From Corticium candelabrum (lineage: Eukaryota; Porifera; Homoscleromorpha; Homosclerophorida; Plakinidae), in assembly GCF_963422355.1 (NCBI RefSeq), contig NC_085086.1, positions 1,565,021 to 1,629,020 on the forward strand: 64,000 bases of DNA. Direction: 5' to 3'. The position numbers and the translations under genes were made by a program. Shown here one piece after another: positions 1 to 13,419 of this stretch; position 1 is the first letter of the stretch; each line of letters opens with the position of its first letter. Under the pieces are notes generated by a model that was given only the letters and a program-made list of their open reading frames with translations, did not search any database and had not been told where the DNA came from.

Positions 1-1325
1 TACAGCCCTGAAAGCAGATCTGAACAGGCATACGCATTTTCCGTTTGCATGTATACGCTGCATGTGCATTTCTTTCATCTAATCCAGATTATGCAAATTA
101 CTAATCCGGGTTATAATATTACAATCTGTCTAGTCCACCTACGCGCGGCCGACTGGATTATAATTAGCTGAAAGAGTTGCTCGTGCTCAAAGAAAGGGAT
201 TGCGACGCAAAAGCGATGAATAGAAATGACACACGTAGCTAGAAACTTTGTGTGGAGATCTCAGATTTTCATCAGTAATTATATCTGCATATGGGCGTGG
301 CCACAAACATCTAAATACCTAATGTTTTTACAAACAGTAAACTATATTGCTGGGTGTTCACTGTTGGTCGTTTCGTCGAGATCGTGTGGCGTAATGTTTC
401 CCCTTTGCATATGTATCGCGAGCGGCAATATACGGGAGTATTGTATGCGTCCTCGATTTCCGGACTAGATTTTACAGTAGTTACTATCAAATACTACAGA
501 TTTTTGCGTAATCTGCGGTGTGTAGCTACAGGTTCACTGTACATGTCTGCCTGGATCTAGTTCTAGCAATCTAGAAGTTGCGTGAGATCTGGGTTCCTTG
601 CGTGCGAGCGTGTGACCTGAAAAAACTTGCGTGAGACTCACGCAAGTTGCGTGTGAGTTGGCAACTCTGATACACCCCATTTCGCTTTGGATATCTTGTC
701 GTCTACTAACGGCGTAAACTAGCACGAAAGTGGAATGGTCTCGTTTCGAAATATCTATTCTGCTTACAGCGATACAGGGAATCAAGTGAGGACTCACTAG
801 GACCCTGAGGTGAGTGTTTGTCGGCATCAACCACATTGTGACAACCGTTTTTAGATCTCTGTTGTAACTCTGTAATGTAATTTCAAGTGATGAGATTACA
901 AATGTAGAAATAAGTCTGTGTACGTATGTGTACGCGGGTTACGACCTGTCAAACTGCAGACCCTATGTAGTAGACAAGTCAGAGAAGCCCTCGCATTGCG
1001 TGGGAGCTGTGTAACATTTTATTAATTGTTAGGTTTCATTTTCTTTCTGGCAAGGAGTCTGCCTGCCTGCATCAGGTATCAGGTAGAAGTTAGGGGTGAT
1101 AATATAGTTGTCTACGGGCGCTGGGTGACTGCAAATATTTAGAAGCTTATTTCAGATCGAAAGTCGTGCAGGTTGCAGAGAGAGGACAGTAGGATTGAGA
1201 TAAATCTATTGTCTTGAGATAAATTAAATAAACTAAATATCAAATTATTACCAAATTATTTTAATATTAATTACAACACTAAGGAGATAAATATATTATT
1301 ATGATTTGAAATCATGCATACTATA
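1..1325. repeat. R repeat, copy 1 (left end cut by window)
   Basis: This stretch matches 36730-37755 and 57310-58330 almost base for base over long runs, for example the segments at 680-830, 37100-37250 and 57690-57840. Copy 1 differs between about 250 and 670, where it has unrelated sequence. All three copies share a splice-like pattern on the plus strand: an acceptor-like tract at about 760-770, then a short segment ending at a donor-like CTGAG/gtgagt at about 808-812. A short minus-strand reading frame, also present at 37063-37281 and 57644-57913, is conserved but not recognisable. I call it a duplicated block; whether it contains an untranslated or coding exon is undecided. Confidence 0.75.
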
Positions 1326-2466
1326 ATTAGTCTATGAGCCAAGTCTCAGAAGCCGTCGTTTTGTTCCGAACACCTTGTTGAGCAAAGTTACCGAGATATT
1401 GCACAAAATCACTAGAAAAGATTTCTTAATATTTGCATTTTGGAAAACGTGGGACAAAGTAACGGTAAAATTTATAAAATTAGTACGCGCGAGTCGCACG
1501 GGAAAGACGAGGCTGTACTAGATCTCTGCCTGACGAGCGTTTCTCAAGGTGTAGAATCTCTTGAAAAGGTTGAAAATGACGCACAAAACAAATTTTTTTT
1601 GATGGAATTGAGCTTCTTGTTGATCTTTCCTGAGAAGGCAGCGTTGTTTGGCTAGCCTTTGCATCTTGCACCACAGTAGCTATAGGTTGCTGCTTTCGAA
1701 TGAACCGCTCAATGTTAACTTTATTTGTGTATTCTTGGTAACACTTTCGATGTTAGAAACTTCTAGGTAGATCAGTTTGTGTCACAGTACAATTTGAGAA
1801 GAAGTCATGCAATTCGTCTCCTCGGATGGTGGCTACCTCATGCAAGCGAATCCAACTCTGCCGAGGAATTGCTACTAACTTTGTGTCTGAACCACTCAGG
1901 ACTTTCCTGTTGGAATGACAAATGCATTTGCTCCAACTGAAATGTGATACTTTTGCGGCTGGAGGCTTCAAACTTGCTGAAACTGCATATAATTTCTCTG
2001 CAGATGACTGACTACCTCTGTCCATTTCTTCTGCTTGACCACTCAAATTGACATCCATTACCAAAAACATTATGGCGCTGATAGCTAGAAATGTAGACGG
2101 TACACAAATTGATTCAAAGTAAGTTGTGTTCAGTCGTAATGTATTTCAAAGACAAAAATTTATACAAAATAGATCGAATACAAGGAAACAATTTTTGCTC
2201 TACGCAGAAAGCGAATGAACAATGTCTGCAGCTACAGTAATTTTATACACTGATCGATCTCGAACTGACACTATGACTGAACAGCGATGAACGTATTACA
2301 TCAACTTCCAAGACGTGAACCAACGTGAGCTTTCAGTAAGTCATCGTTAAAGAAACCGGTTAGTACGTGTACGTACACGCCGAAGAGAAATTGCAGAGAA
2401 GTCTGGAAATACCTTATTTGAACCTCCAACCTGTTTAGCAAACATAAGAATAGAGTGATTGATGTG
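1326..2466. other. unique stretch, no convincing gene
   Basis: This part has no counterpart in the other two R-containing units, where an Ig-sushi pseudogene or a THAP gene occupies the position. An open frame lies on the minus strand at 1753-2070. It has a Cys pair followed by a basic stretch and an RSW..L.....IR pattern that faintly resembles N-terminal Cys-rich regions of some transposon-encoded proteins. It has no clear start or splice context, so I do not call it a gene. Confidence 0.3.
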
Positions 2467-3111
2467 TTACATTTTATTAAATCTTAGCTGCTTTGTGATC
2501 TTTACGTTTGTCCGTACTGCAGTTCTGAGCTGCAATTTCCACATTTAATTTTTAGTTACTATAGCAACTGTATGTATACACTTTCCTTTCTGCTATGCAT
2601 ATTTAGTTGTAGATGTACTTGATACTTGATGTCTAGCCCTTTATGACTTTAGAAAACAATCAATTAAACAAGGTAATTTTTTGCATAGCTTTCTTATCTA
2701 TTAAATTTGTCACAGTATACAATTTCACCAACTGATGTGTTCATTTCACACATTAGACAAAGCTTTAATATAAATTCTTTTGTTTCGGTGGACAATCCAA
2801 GGTACTGTTTTGTAGCCAAAGAGTCTTGCTCTTTTCTTAGCTATTGCAATGTAATTAAAACTATCATGGCAAGATTGCTAAGAAATTGGCAACACAAATT
2901 AGAACAGTTTATCTAGCAAGACAGTAAGACTTGACTTGGTCAATTGGTAGTCAAGACTTAATTAACTTGTAATTACTCAGCAAAATTGTTCCATTGAATC
3001 GGCAAATAGTTGTGTTTGATATCTGTTAATATAGACTACTCTATTGTGTACCAGCTGCAGCTATATTTTCATCACTTAGAGAATGAATTCAGTTTTAATG
3101 ACCAGCTGTGA

Positions 3112-3115
<4 letters not shown>
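2467..3115. repeat. intergenic block alpha, copy 1 (also at 38636-39250)
   Basis: Sequence and order match 38636-39250. Examples are the shared runs around the start of both copies (tgttacatttta), the shared TAGCAACTGT segment, and the ends reading TTTTAATGACCA. No reading frame is conserved between the copies. It is noncoding DNA carried along in the segmental duplication of the chitin synthase unit. Confidence 0.8.

Positions 3116-3184
<69 letters not shown>
3116..3184 (+). repeat. (GT)n microsatellite at a duplication junction
   Basis: This is a pure GT run of about 68 bp. It sits exactly where copy 2 of the duplication has about 8 kb of extra DNA bounded on both sides by (GT)n tracts (39353-39700 and 47273-47428). 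Confidence 0.95.
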
Positions 3185-3187
<3 letters not shown>

Positions 3188-3540
3188 TGTAATCTGTGTC
3201 TTTCAGATTAGTTAGATTAGATGAAAGGAATTCATTTCAGTACAGTGGCATTCACCTAGCTAAACATGGTTTAACAAAGTTGTTCAACTACTAACAATCT
3301 ATATAAAGTCGTATAGATATGCTATATACGTTTATCAGGTACTTATTACTCTTGCAGTTTTAGAAATGATCATAGCAGTTGGTTGTTTGCTATCTAGATA
3401 CCACTGTCAAACATTACTTTATCTACTCTTTGTTGCTGTGAACATCTCAGCAGACCAGATAACACGCAAGTGCCCTAAAATACATGCAGTGTAACCAATA
3501 TTGAATGGATGTTTCACGTATTAATTGTTTTAAATATAAT
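3185..3540. repeat. intergenic block beta, copy 1 (also at 47428-47765)
   Basis: The block follows the GT tract directly and matches the sequence that follows the GT tract at 47428, including the shared AGATTAGTTAGATTAGATGA segment. It is noncoding. Confidence 0.85.
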
Positions 3541-3559
3541 ATAATTAATATCTTTTGTT

Positions 3560-4788
3560 AATGTTAGCATTGATTACCACTAATTACTTAGACTAGATTA
3601 GGAGAAGCACCCTGGCCTCCCACTGCATATACTATCTGTGTAGATGCTCATAATCAGATGATGAAGCCCTCTTTAGTCTCATGCTGCTTACATTGAAAAA
3701 CAATCAATATGTTTACATGAATTACCCATGTGACGCAAATAAAACGCAATAATACATTAAAGACTGTCTGATATAAATAACATGTGACTATACTAACAGA
3801 ATTAAGGTTACCTAGTTAAGATAATTAGAGTGATACCAGTTGATAATGTAGCTCCTTTAATTACATCAGATTAACATTTAATTTACAATACATGAAAAAA
3901 TTAGTATTATTTTGATTATATATGCAACAGCAACAAGATTTGGAAAGCAGACTGCCTTATATATAATTATACAAAACTGATTATGTGCAGTTAATTATTG
4001 CTAAAAATTTGTAACTGTGGAGTAAGTTTCTTTGTCTTTATTCGTCTCATTTCCTCAAATTCCTGATCTTTACATACATTTTTGAATATTCTATTGCTGT
4101 CTTCAAAGTCCCAATAGCTGTAGTACATGCACAGATACTTACAAATGCATGCGCACAGACACTTCCAGTCACAGATTGTAGCGTTGCATATAACCGGAAG
4201 AATGTAGGCAGGAACGGTCTAGCTACGCGAGACTACCAATTTTTAGGCGTGGTCATAAGTATTGTGAACTGTAAATACGTGTTAGGACCAAAGCTGCATA
4301 TTGTATATACACAATCCTCTGTTCCAGTCTGGATTTGTCACAAACTCTATCATATCAGTCAATTAGAAGCCCAAAAAGGTGTGTCCATAAAAGTGGGCGT
4401 GCCCCTTACCATCGTGAAGACAAGGCACGAAGTTGTCACTTAGCAAGGTATAAGAGGAGTATAGTGCTGACGGAATTCAAAGCTAATAGATTGACAAAAT
4501 TTAACATTTCTAACTTGAAACGTTTATTAGAAAATCAACAAACCGACTTCAGAAACACCAACAAACGCTACAATTAACACCACGCAGTTAGTCTATGCAG
4601 CAATACCTAAAAGTTGACAGTTCAACACGAGCAGAGCGTTCCATTGCCAGCAGCCAGACTCACTAAAAGAACAATATTCGTACAAATAGCGACAGCAATG
4701 AGCTAAATCGTCGATGACAACGTGCTATATCGTCAAGAGTCCCCTAACTTTCTTCACCAGTTGTTTCGTCAGATGTGGCAAGCATTTT
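3560..4788. repeat. intergenic block gamma, copy 1, downstream of chitin synthase 1
   Basis: The block matches 50000-51112, which lies downstream of the second chitin synthase. Shared stretches include the TTAGCATTGATTACCACTA segment and the region running into the stop codon of the gene. Around 4245-4480 it contains a further dispersed repeat, also seen at about 36196-36680, 50520-50740 and 56880-57260. No gene is seen on either strand. Confidence 0.75.
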
Positions 4789-7700
4789 TTAGTCCACGTT
4801 CGATTGTTTTCGTCCTCTTGTACTCGATGTGCTAGGATTCCTTGACATTGGTTGGAGGACTCTTCCGTCGTCGCGTGGATGGTCAGTGTTTGTGGGCGGA
4901 TAACGTCTTATATCAAACGCAATAGGCATTTTGCTAGAGGAATGATCCTTGTGAGCCAGATAGTGAATAACAGTGATGATTCGATGGCAAATGAGAGCGA
5001 GGAACTGAACGAGAAAAATGAGACCATACACGGCTAACAATAGAAAGCCAAGAGCGTTGGTGAGGAAAACCGATAAGTTGGCGTGAAAACCAAGCATCGA
5101 GATGAGGACTATCCAAGTAATGTTTGTCACGGCAAATACGAAAACCATCTTGTTACGAAGTTCATTTAGGTTTTGCTTTATTTTTCCTCCCTACAAGTGA
5201 AATACCAATACGACGGTTACAAAATTTTGGAAATAATCAATGTGAGATTCGAGTCATCTACAAACCTCTTTGTATTCGTCTGATTCTGGTATCAAACTTT
5301 TCTCTTGTAGTCTATTCCAAAAGTCATATTCGAGGTTTACCTTTCTATCCTCGCTGTCAGCCATTCTATGTTTGTCTAAGCCATCGATGGCTGACTTGGC
5401 TTTGATTATTGCCACTTCACAATCTGCTGGATACTTGATCATTTTCAAAGCCATTTCCAGCTTTTTCAAATGTCCTATACCAATAAAGTGTTTTAAATTG
5501 ATATATTACTTAAATCAGTTAAGTGAATTAAATGAATTTTGTAGATAACATATATACACGTTCAGAAGCAATAGCAACATTTATTATTACCTGTTCTGAG
5601 GAATGCGACAATAGTAATAATAGATATATTAATTTGCTATATTGTAACCAAATTTTAGTTTGTATGGACCGAGAATTAGCAACCTTCCTTTGTTACGCCA
5701 ACTTCGTTTTCTAGAATATCTCGATCCAGAGTGATTAGACTGGCTAAAGTACATTCTCCTTTACATCCGGCTCTTGCAAACTGTTCTTCATACTGAGGTA
5801 GGCCAATTGACAGCAACCAATCAGATACGTTATTCTAAACGATAATAAAATAGTGACAGAGCTTCTTCCCTTCTGTTTTAAGATTTCACTTGATCCTTAC
5901 TGGAACGCGCCGTGGTACAGATGTGTCGGGTAGCTCATCTATTGCCATCATTATAACCTTAACATCAGCAGTCTTTGTCACTCCCAAAGATCTAATATCC
6001 TATGTATACAAAGAAACTATATCAACAATATATCTAAAATTCTATTAAATTAAGCAAAGGTGAATATGTGATGCATGTCGGTTTAAACATAATTTTACGA
6101 GTGTATACCTTTTCCTTCATTTTGATAAAGAAAGACGTGTCTGCATAACCTACAGCTTCAAACTTCTCGGCGTAGTTTGTATTCTATGTAACAACAGTTA
6201 GGTTAGCAGATCATACCACACACAGACTATACACACCGGCATACTGTATGAACAATTTAATTATTAAAAAACAATAAACTTACCTTAAGACCAATATTTG
6301 CAAAGAATCTTCTAATTGAAATAACTAAAAACAATCAGCATTGTTGTTAGAGAAGATGCAATAAAATATAATGTAACAAATTCTTAAATGTGAAATTGAA
6401 ATAATTTTACCGGCAGTCGATGCTCGATCTTCACTTTCCGTTTGGTCTACACGCGAAGGCAAATCCGAATTTGTTTGGGTAACGTTTTCATCGTCATCGC
6501 CATCTTTCACTGATATCGTCTGCACCTCTACAGATCGTGAATTCGGTGTAACGGTTTCGTCATCCGTCATTGATATCGCTTCAACTTTCACAGATCGTAA
6601 CTCTGGTGTCGACGGATTGGCCGTAATTGATGAGTGACAACAGTTACAACAACCACATACTTCTTTCAATTTATTGACGAAATATCGCACAAACGACCAC
6701 ATACTCTGACCTTCAGTGTTCTGCTTGACTGTTTCGCGAGTTCCCCAAGAGTCACTGTTTAGGTTACAGATGGAATAGATAATAAGACAGAGATAACCAG
6801 ATGGAAGACAGAGAAGATACCACAGGGAATGAAAAAGACAAAAGAACTCGGTTGGATGAAGAAGAGCAGCCACGAAGAATATCGACAAGAGTCCAGCTAG
6901 ATAACAAGTACTTAAAGCAACATCCTCCAATGAAATTCCATTGTTCGCTTGGGTCAGACTCGACGAGTTTAAATAAAAAGTTGTAGGTGTAGGTGCCTCT
7001 GGTCCTTCAAGTCTAATAACTATTTGAGCCATCACTCCAACAACAACAATCCCCATCAGAATAGAAAAAATAAAAGTCATTATTTTTGCCATTTTTAGTT
7101 GTGTATCTGGTTGACATAATATGCACACAACGCCGTATATAAAAGATACCAAAGTAAAGAGAACAACAAACGCAATGTATGCCCCGCTATTGTCGTAATC
7201 AGACGACGTGTTAAAAGCATATGTCATACCAGCCGCCATAACCAGGATGACGGTCGCGGGTGCGACAATGGTGGAGAAAATCATTGCTGCTTGATAGAGA
7301 ATGAAGATGATAAAGACGGCGTCGTTGTTGCCTATGACTTTCGCTGAGTTGAAACACAACTGCATCAAGTTGGCCATCGTCGACACCGTCCACCGTCTGC
7401 GTTGTTTATAAAACTCGTTGAAACTGTCCGGACAGAATGTATAACTGTCTGCAGCAGCCGCGTATTCTAGTAGCCAACCCTCCTCAACCAGCAACGTGCA
7501 GAGCCATCGATCTTCTCCCATGTCTTTCATCAAAAACTCTTTGGCTGTTTCTGCTTTGGTCGCATACTCGGGTAAAACGTCTCGCAATGCTGGTGCTCGA
7601 AAAACACTGAAACATCCCGGACAGCACATGACCGACCCCAGAACGTGTTCGGTTACCTTTTGAAACCAATGACCGACTGCGTAATCAAACTTTTGATACC

Positions 7701-10116
7701 AGACGATCGGCCCGCTGCCGACGGGATGGACACGACCGCAAACTCCGCCGACGAGTTGATCGCGACATAGACGATCGAGAACGATTTCGACGGCCTCGAA
7801 ATCAAAAACGCTATCGGCATCGGTCATAAGAACAAAAGTGTTGTCGTCTTTATAATTTGATTCTCTAGAACGGAAATCGAGAATGTATGACAAGTACATG
7901 ACTTGACTCCAGCGCTTTTTCCTTTTTACTTTTTTGGAATCTTTTAAATGAACACAGAAAGGCATACCTCCAGGCAAATTCCATTTTATCTGCAGTCCGT
8001 ATGGCGTTTCCCATTTCTCACCATCACTCAATCTGATAAGTAGTGTGTCGTGTAGTAGACTAAAGAGTTGATTGGCATATTCTGTGGTATGACAGCCTTT
8101 AGCACCACCATCAAAGAATACGTGACATTCAAAATTTCGACTCTTATTTTTGACTTGTTCTTCATCTATAACGTGAATGGACGTGAGGAGCATCTTCTGT
8201 TCGTGCAGCTGTTCTCGATACATTGTCGTGCAGACAAATACGTGACTGTCGAGAGCCTCCATTTTGGGATTTCTCACTTTCTCATCATCAAACTCTGCTA
8301 TTCTGTTGAGCATCAGATTCTGTTCGGTAAAAGGACAATTGTAATACGATTGAATGAATAGATTTTCTTCCTTTATTAATGCAATGAGTTTCGTTCGCCA
8401 CACGTAGAACACACAGCATATCATTTGAGAAATCCATAAGAGAAACAAACATATGGGAACGAGGCCGTGTTCGTAAAATGGTATTTGAAGATTGCCCGTG
8501 CAAGCTATAGCACTATTTAGCTGATCATTAGAGCAAACTCCAAAGGTCGCACCAATGGCGACAGGAGTGGCAAGCAACAAAGGCCAAATGAATCCGATCG
8601 TACCCTTTCGTATTGTACAAGCGAACCATGATAATACGTACGCTCCCCAAGTACAAAAGACGTTAACGAGAAAAAACGTATTGCCGGACGTATTTCTCAA
8701 ATGTGCTAAACCCTTTCCTAAATAGTCCACGTCTACGTTCAAATCCGCATAAGGGATAGCCGACATAATTATAGCCACAGTTGTAAGCGATATCATTCTC
8801 CAGAAGTTCGTCAGAATGCCATTCTTCCAGCGAGCGCTTGCTATTGGTCGACCGAGGGAGGGATTCCTCTCGGCTATGTTAAGGTATTTCTGAACAGGTG
8901 AACACCATACTATCGACAGCAAGCCGAGTACGATTGGAATAGAAGTGAGAACAACCCAGCGATTGTTATGAAAGTTGCTGTTAAAAATACAGAGCAAGAT
9001 AACGAGTATCGCAATGCTACCAACGTGTAAACTGAGAGCAATCCATGTTGCAACCGTGCGGTATCGCTTATAAACCTCACCCAGTTTTATATGTAGCGCT
9101 TCCCAACCAGGTTGTGTTTGGTTTCTATTCTCTTTCCATATTTCTCTCATTTCTATTAGTTCGTATTCTTCTCGAACATTCTGCTGTTGCTCATTTCCAT
9201 TGTCATTCTCATTCAGGAAGAGATTATAATTTCTTCCATACGCGTCATTTTCTCCTTCAGCCATATTTCTTCCTTGATCAGCATTGCGAATGTGTAGCAA
9301 TTGGCTAACGATGGTAAATCCGAAAACCCCAGACATTAGAGTGATAGTTATCGCAGCGTGTGGAATTCGAGCAGCCACAATAAAGGTAAATATGCAGAGA
9401 GCAACACTTTCTAAAACTGACGTGACAAATCCCTAAAAATAGAATACATAAAACAGCGAATCAACACTTAGATACATGTATGCGTGTATGTTTGTGCGTA
9501 ATTTATACAGTCACGTGCATGCTAACGTGTCAGAGACAAACAAAATTCAAATGACATTTAAACTCACTGCTAAAATCGCCAACTTGTTTGGCCACGGGTA
9601 GTGTCTCTTCGTACGACTGATTAGACCACTCCAAAGACAGCGTAGGAAAGAAAACAGACTTGGAATGACGAGAGCTATCAGAAGGCGCCAAAATTCGGCC
9701 GCTTTCTTTGTCTTCAGACTATCAACAGATTCATTGACAGACGGCGATCTCGTATCATTGAATTGTTGTGTCATTATCAAAAACGACAATTTTGAAATGA
9801 CAAGAGTAGACAGAACGAAGATAAAAAGGACGACGCCGACGATACCAGAAACAATCATTCCAAGCGAACTACCGATACAAGACGGCCGAGCCTGTCTCTT
9901 ATAGTCAGCTTTCTGTTTTTCAATTGTAAGCGGGCCTCTAGACAAGTAGCATTCTGCTACTTCTCTCCTAATTTCACTGTCGACTGCTGAACTCAAACCA
10001 AGGCTCTGAGTATCAGGTGACATTTCATCGGATGAATCGAAATAGGTATAAATACCATGACGTTTAGAAGGAGGTATTCTAGTGATTGACGGACTAAGCT
10101 TTTTCATACTTAACAT
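4789..10116 (-). CDS. chitin synthase 1 with C-terminal SAM domain, 8 exons
   Basis: This is a membrane family-2 glycosyltransferase that polymerises UDP-GlcNAc into chitin. The proposed exons on the minus strand are 10116-9568, 9432-6411, 6324-6284, 6183-6109, 5999-5901, 5834-5684, 5474-5266 and 5190-4789. All introns are GT-AG and phases match, giving about 1515 aa. Membrane helices lie near residues 85-108 and 143-160 and many follow to about 540. The catalytic region shows DAD (721-723), GEDRW (822-826) and QRRRW (860-864), the chitin synthase signature, followed by a second set of helices. Residues about 1264-1325 read as a SAM domain split by an intron, then a charged segment and two further helices near 1397-1447. 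The start is uncertain: an acceptor at 10149-10150 allows an upstream exon, and the ATG at 10116 is only the first in this exon. Its paralogue lies at 51113-56293. Confidence 0.92.
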
Positions 10117-10148
10117 CGCCAGTTGCTGATCAGATTCACTAATTCTAT

Positions 10149-10798
10149 CTGTAATGCAATAATAATATATGAACAACTGTTCCACTGTATACGTATACAA
10201 AAGTTATACTTCTAATATGACACGTCCACAAGGGACTAAATGTATACTTGTATTCTACTTTACATAAAACTAGAATTCTGGATACCCTATTAATTAAGTT
10301 ATAAAAATACAAAACCATGCTAGGCACGGAGTAGCAACAAATTTCTTTCGGCCCCAGATTTTCTCCGTTTGACCATTTGTACAAAGGAGCAATGTCGCTG
10401 CTGACGACATGCTCTTGCGCAACTAACGTAACTCAAAGTAGATGTATTTATAGATGTATAGATGTATTCAAAGTAACGTAACTCAAAGCAGAAAGTTTGT
10501 AACTCGGTGTTATTACTTGCAGAAAACATATATAATAGTGTCTTTCGCATTAGCACAAGACTCTACTACAACCTATAATGCCACGTTGTTACTATAAATA
10601 TTTTATCTATACACCATTTACGAATTAAAATTGTCACTTTAACATCAAATTCGTATTCCGTCAAACCAAATGAGATTTTAGACAGACCAAATTCACAAGA
10701 AGTCAAATTATTTTTGCATGTCAGACTAAACTGATAATGTAGCAATGTCTGTTGAAACTAGTAGCCTCTTCTGGTGTTTTCAGAGATCTCCTGAAAAC
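10149..10798. other. upstream region of chitin synthase 1, nothing identified
   Basis: This is AT-rich sequence between the first recognised chitin synthase exon and the hAT element. A 5' exon or promoter of the synthase probably lies here, since a splice acceptor flanks the exon at 10149-10150. I could not identify either with confidence. Confidence 0.4.
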
Positions 10799-10803
10799 GT
10801 TTA

Positions 10804-13419
10804 CAGGGCCGGCGGAACCAGTCCGGCAGGTCCTGCAAAAGCTGGACCACCATTTGGTAAATGACGTCACTGTGAAAATTTACAATAGAGGGTTGTACGT
10901 TTACTCTGTTGCTATTGAATAGTGAAGTGCGCTGCGATTGCTGGCTTTGGATTCCACGACCTTATCGCAAACTGGCGTGCCTAACCTGTGTCCGGGACCT
11001 GAGCTCTAATTGGCACGTTTGTATCCCGTGTTTGCCCCGTCTCTTGGTAGCTATGTCTCTCTCTCTCGAGGCTACTTGCTAATCCTTTCTCGTGTCCGAA
11101 GATTGTAGAGATACCACAGCAACCGACAGACATCACGTTTCCTAAAGTGAGCTTCGGGGGAAAAGATGTCATTTACCGCTCATTTCACCGAGTGTGGTTT
11201 CAGAAGAGGAAGTGGCTACACTGGGATCAACAGACAAGTCGTGTTTTCTGCCATTTTTCCATCACAGCTGTGAAACAGAAGAAAATGAGAGGATCGTATT
11301 TGGCAGATGGCGCTTTCGTGAGCAGGGGCTACCAGAACTGGAAGAACGCCACTTCTGCATTTAGAAATCACGAGAGTTCATCATGTCACAAAGAGTCCCT
11401 CGAAAACGTCATTATTCTTTCTGCAAGGACACAGGATGTGGCGGAATTCTAAGTTCAGGGACGAGAGAAGAGAAGGAGAAGAGTCGCAAGTGCCTTAAGA
11501 AAATATTTGGTGCTGTTCAGTTTCTAGCAAGACAAGGATTGCCACTACGTGGTGATGGTTTGTATGAACTGGACGGTAATTTTAACCAACTCATCAAGCT
11601 TCTCAGCAAAGAAGATGCAAATCTGGCAACTTGGACAAAGACGAAGACAGATAGATACACTTCCAAAGATGTGCAAAATGAGGTGTTAAGAGTTATGGAT
11701 CAACGTGTCCTGAGAGACATTGTATCTGACATTAGATTATCAGGGTTTACCATAATGGTGAATGAAGCTACAGATATCAGCACCAGAGAACAGATTGTTT
11801 TCGTTCTTCGCCGGGTTGACGATAGACTTGATGTCCATAAAGATTTCGTTGGTCTTTACAGCACAGCAAGCCGGACTGCAGACTCACCAGTTACAATCAT
11901 TCAGGATGTCCTGCTACGGCTGAATCTTTCAATACAGCGTTGTCGGGGACAGTGCTATGATGGAGCAGATGTCATGAAAGGGCAAAGAAATGTTGTAGCA
12001 ACTCAAATGTCTTGTCTAGAAAGACGTGCCAGATACACACATTGATATGGTCACTCATTAAAGCTAGTCTGCCAACAAACTGTTCGTGAAGTGAAAATTG
12101 TGAAAGATGCAGTAGACACCACATTTGAATTATCAAAAATTGCTGAAGTATTCAGCAAAAACGCAAGGCCGAATTTCTGAGATTAAAGGAGATCTGGCAC
12201 CTAATGATCCTGGCTTCAGAAGCTTATCTCCAACTAGGTGGACTGTACGGTCAAACTCTCTGAGTAGTGTTAGGCAAAACTACTCAGTCTTGTAACAGAG
12301 CTTAAGTACATGTGCAGACTTTGCTAAACATGACATGGAAATATCTGCCAGAGTTAACGGAATCAAGTCTCAATATTTGGAGTCATGCTTGGTGAGAGCG
12401 TATTAGGTATGGCAGAAAACCTTAGTTGTGTTATGCAAAATAAGAAGATTTCAGCTGCAGAAGGTCAAGCTGCAGCTGAGCTGACGTTGGACACCATGTT
12501 GAAGCACAGAACTGACATAGCATTTACCAAATTCAGGGACAAAGTGGTCAAGCACAATGAAACTGTAGACTTAAACGAGCCAGCTCTACCCAGGAAAGGA
12601 AAAGTACCTGCACGATTTGACCTAACAGGTGCTGGTGAGAGTTATGTTCCGTTGACAGTAAAAGAACACTACAGGATAATATATTATGCTGCATTTGATC
12701 GGGTCATTTTTTCAATCAAGAATGTTTTGACCAACTGGGCTACAAAGTTCATTGCTCCCTTGAAAATCTATTGCTTAATGCTATATCGGGGAAGGACTTT
12801 CAGGCAGACATTCAGAAAGTTATTGAAGTATATCGCAATGATTTTGATCAAGACTTGCTTCGCATACAGCTAGACATCCTTCAAACTCATTTTGCATAAG
12901 AGCGGGGTAAACAGCAAGGAAATAGTACTATTTCTGATGTGAAGTCTCTTTGTCTCAGCCTTGGAGAAAGTCGCCATGTACTGTCGCAAATTGAAGTGTT
13001 ACTGAGGGTTCTTCTAGTCATGCCTGCCACAAATGTCAGTAGTGAGAGATCTTTTTCTGCGTTGAGACGGTTCAAGAATTATCTTCGGTCAACAATGAAG
13101 CAGGAGAGACTCAACGATGTCATGGTTTTGAGTGTACACAAAAACAAGACAGATAGCCTGGATTTGAATTGTTCTTGAAATGGCTTTGTAAGTGTCAGTG
13201 AGCATAGATGTGGAATTTTCGGTTTGTTCAAATAATAGACAACACTGTCTAGGTGTCCTGAAGTTCAGTCCCGGTTTAGGTATCTAAGTTTACCAGACCA
13301 CCAAATTTAGTATTCTTCTGAAGACCAGAGATCAATGTATCACGACGACGCTGGAATTAACCACGCCCCATTAACGCGAGTTAGGCCGAACCACAAAAAA
13401 TTTGCTTCTGCCGGGCCTG
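10804..13419 (+). mobile_element. hAT DNA transposon with TIRs and GTTTA target duplication
   Basis: The left end reads CAGGGCCGGCGGAA and the right end is the inverted CAGGCCCGGCAGAA, 12 of 14 matching. The 5-bp GTTTA stands directly outside both ends (10799-10803 and 13420-13424). hAT elements mostly give 8-bp duplications, but groups with shorter ones are known. The interior carries a decayed hAT transposase on the plus strand. The element is about 2.6 kb, so it is full-length but inactive. Confidence 0.85.
11147..13178 (+). pseudogene. hAT transposase (ZMYM1-like), frameshifted
   Basis: The reading frame is broken into at least four parts. Positions 11147-11452 resemble a TTF-type zinc finger (conserved W, NWK, F..HE, SxxH). 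Positions 11383-12045 match the DUF4371-type region of ZMYM1-like hAT proteins, including the FTIMVNEATDIS segment at the first catalytic aspartate and a later CYDGADVM. Positions 12385-12873 continue the central part. Positions 12939-13178 hold the hAT C-terminal dimerisation motif (PATNVSSERSFSALRRFK). Stops and frame changes lie between about 12045 and 12385 and again near 12880. The product would have cut and pasted the surrounding element. Confidence 0.88.

Noticed and set aside
9378..9378. A start codon for chitin synthase 1 at 9378
   Set aside because: The codon there is GTG inside an exon that continues to an acceptor at 9433-9434. The upstream exon supplies the N-terminus and joins in phase.
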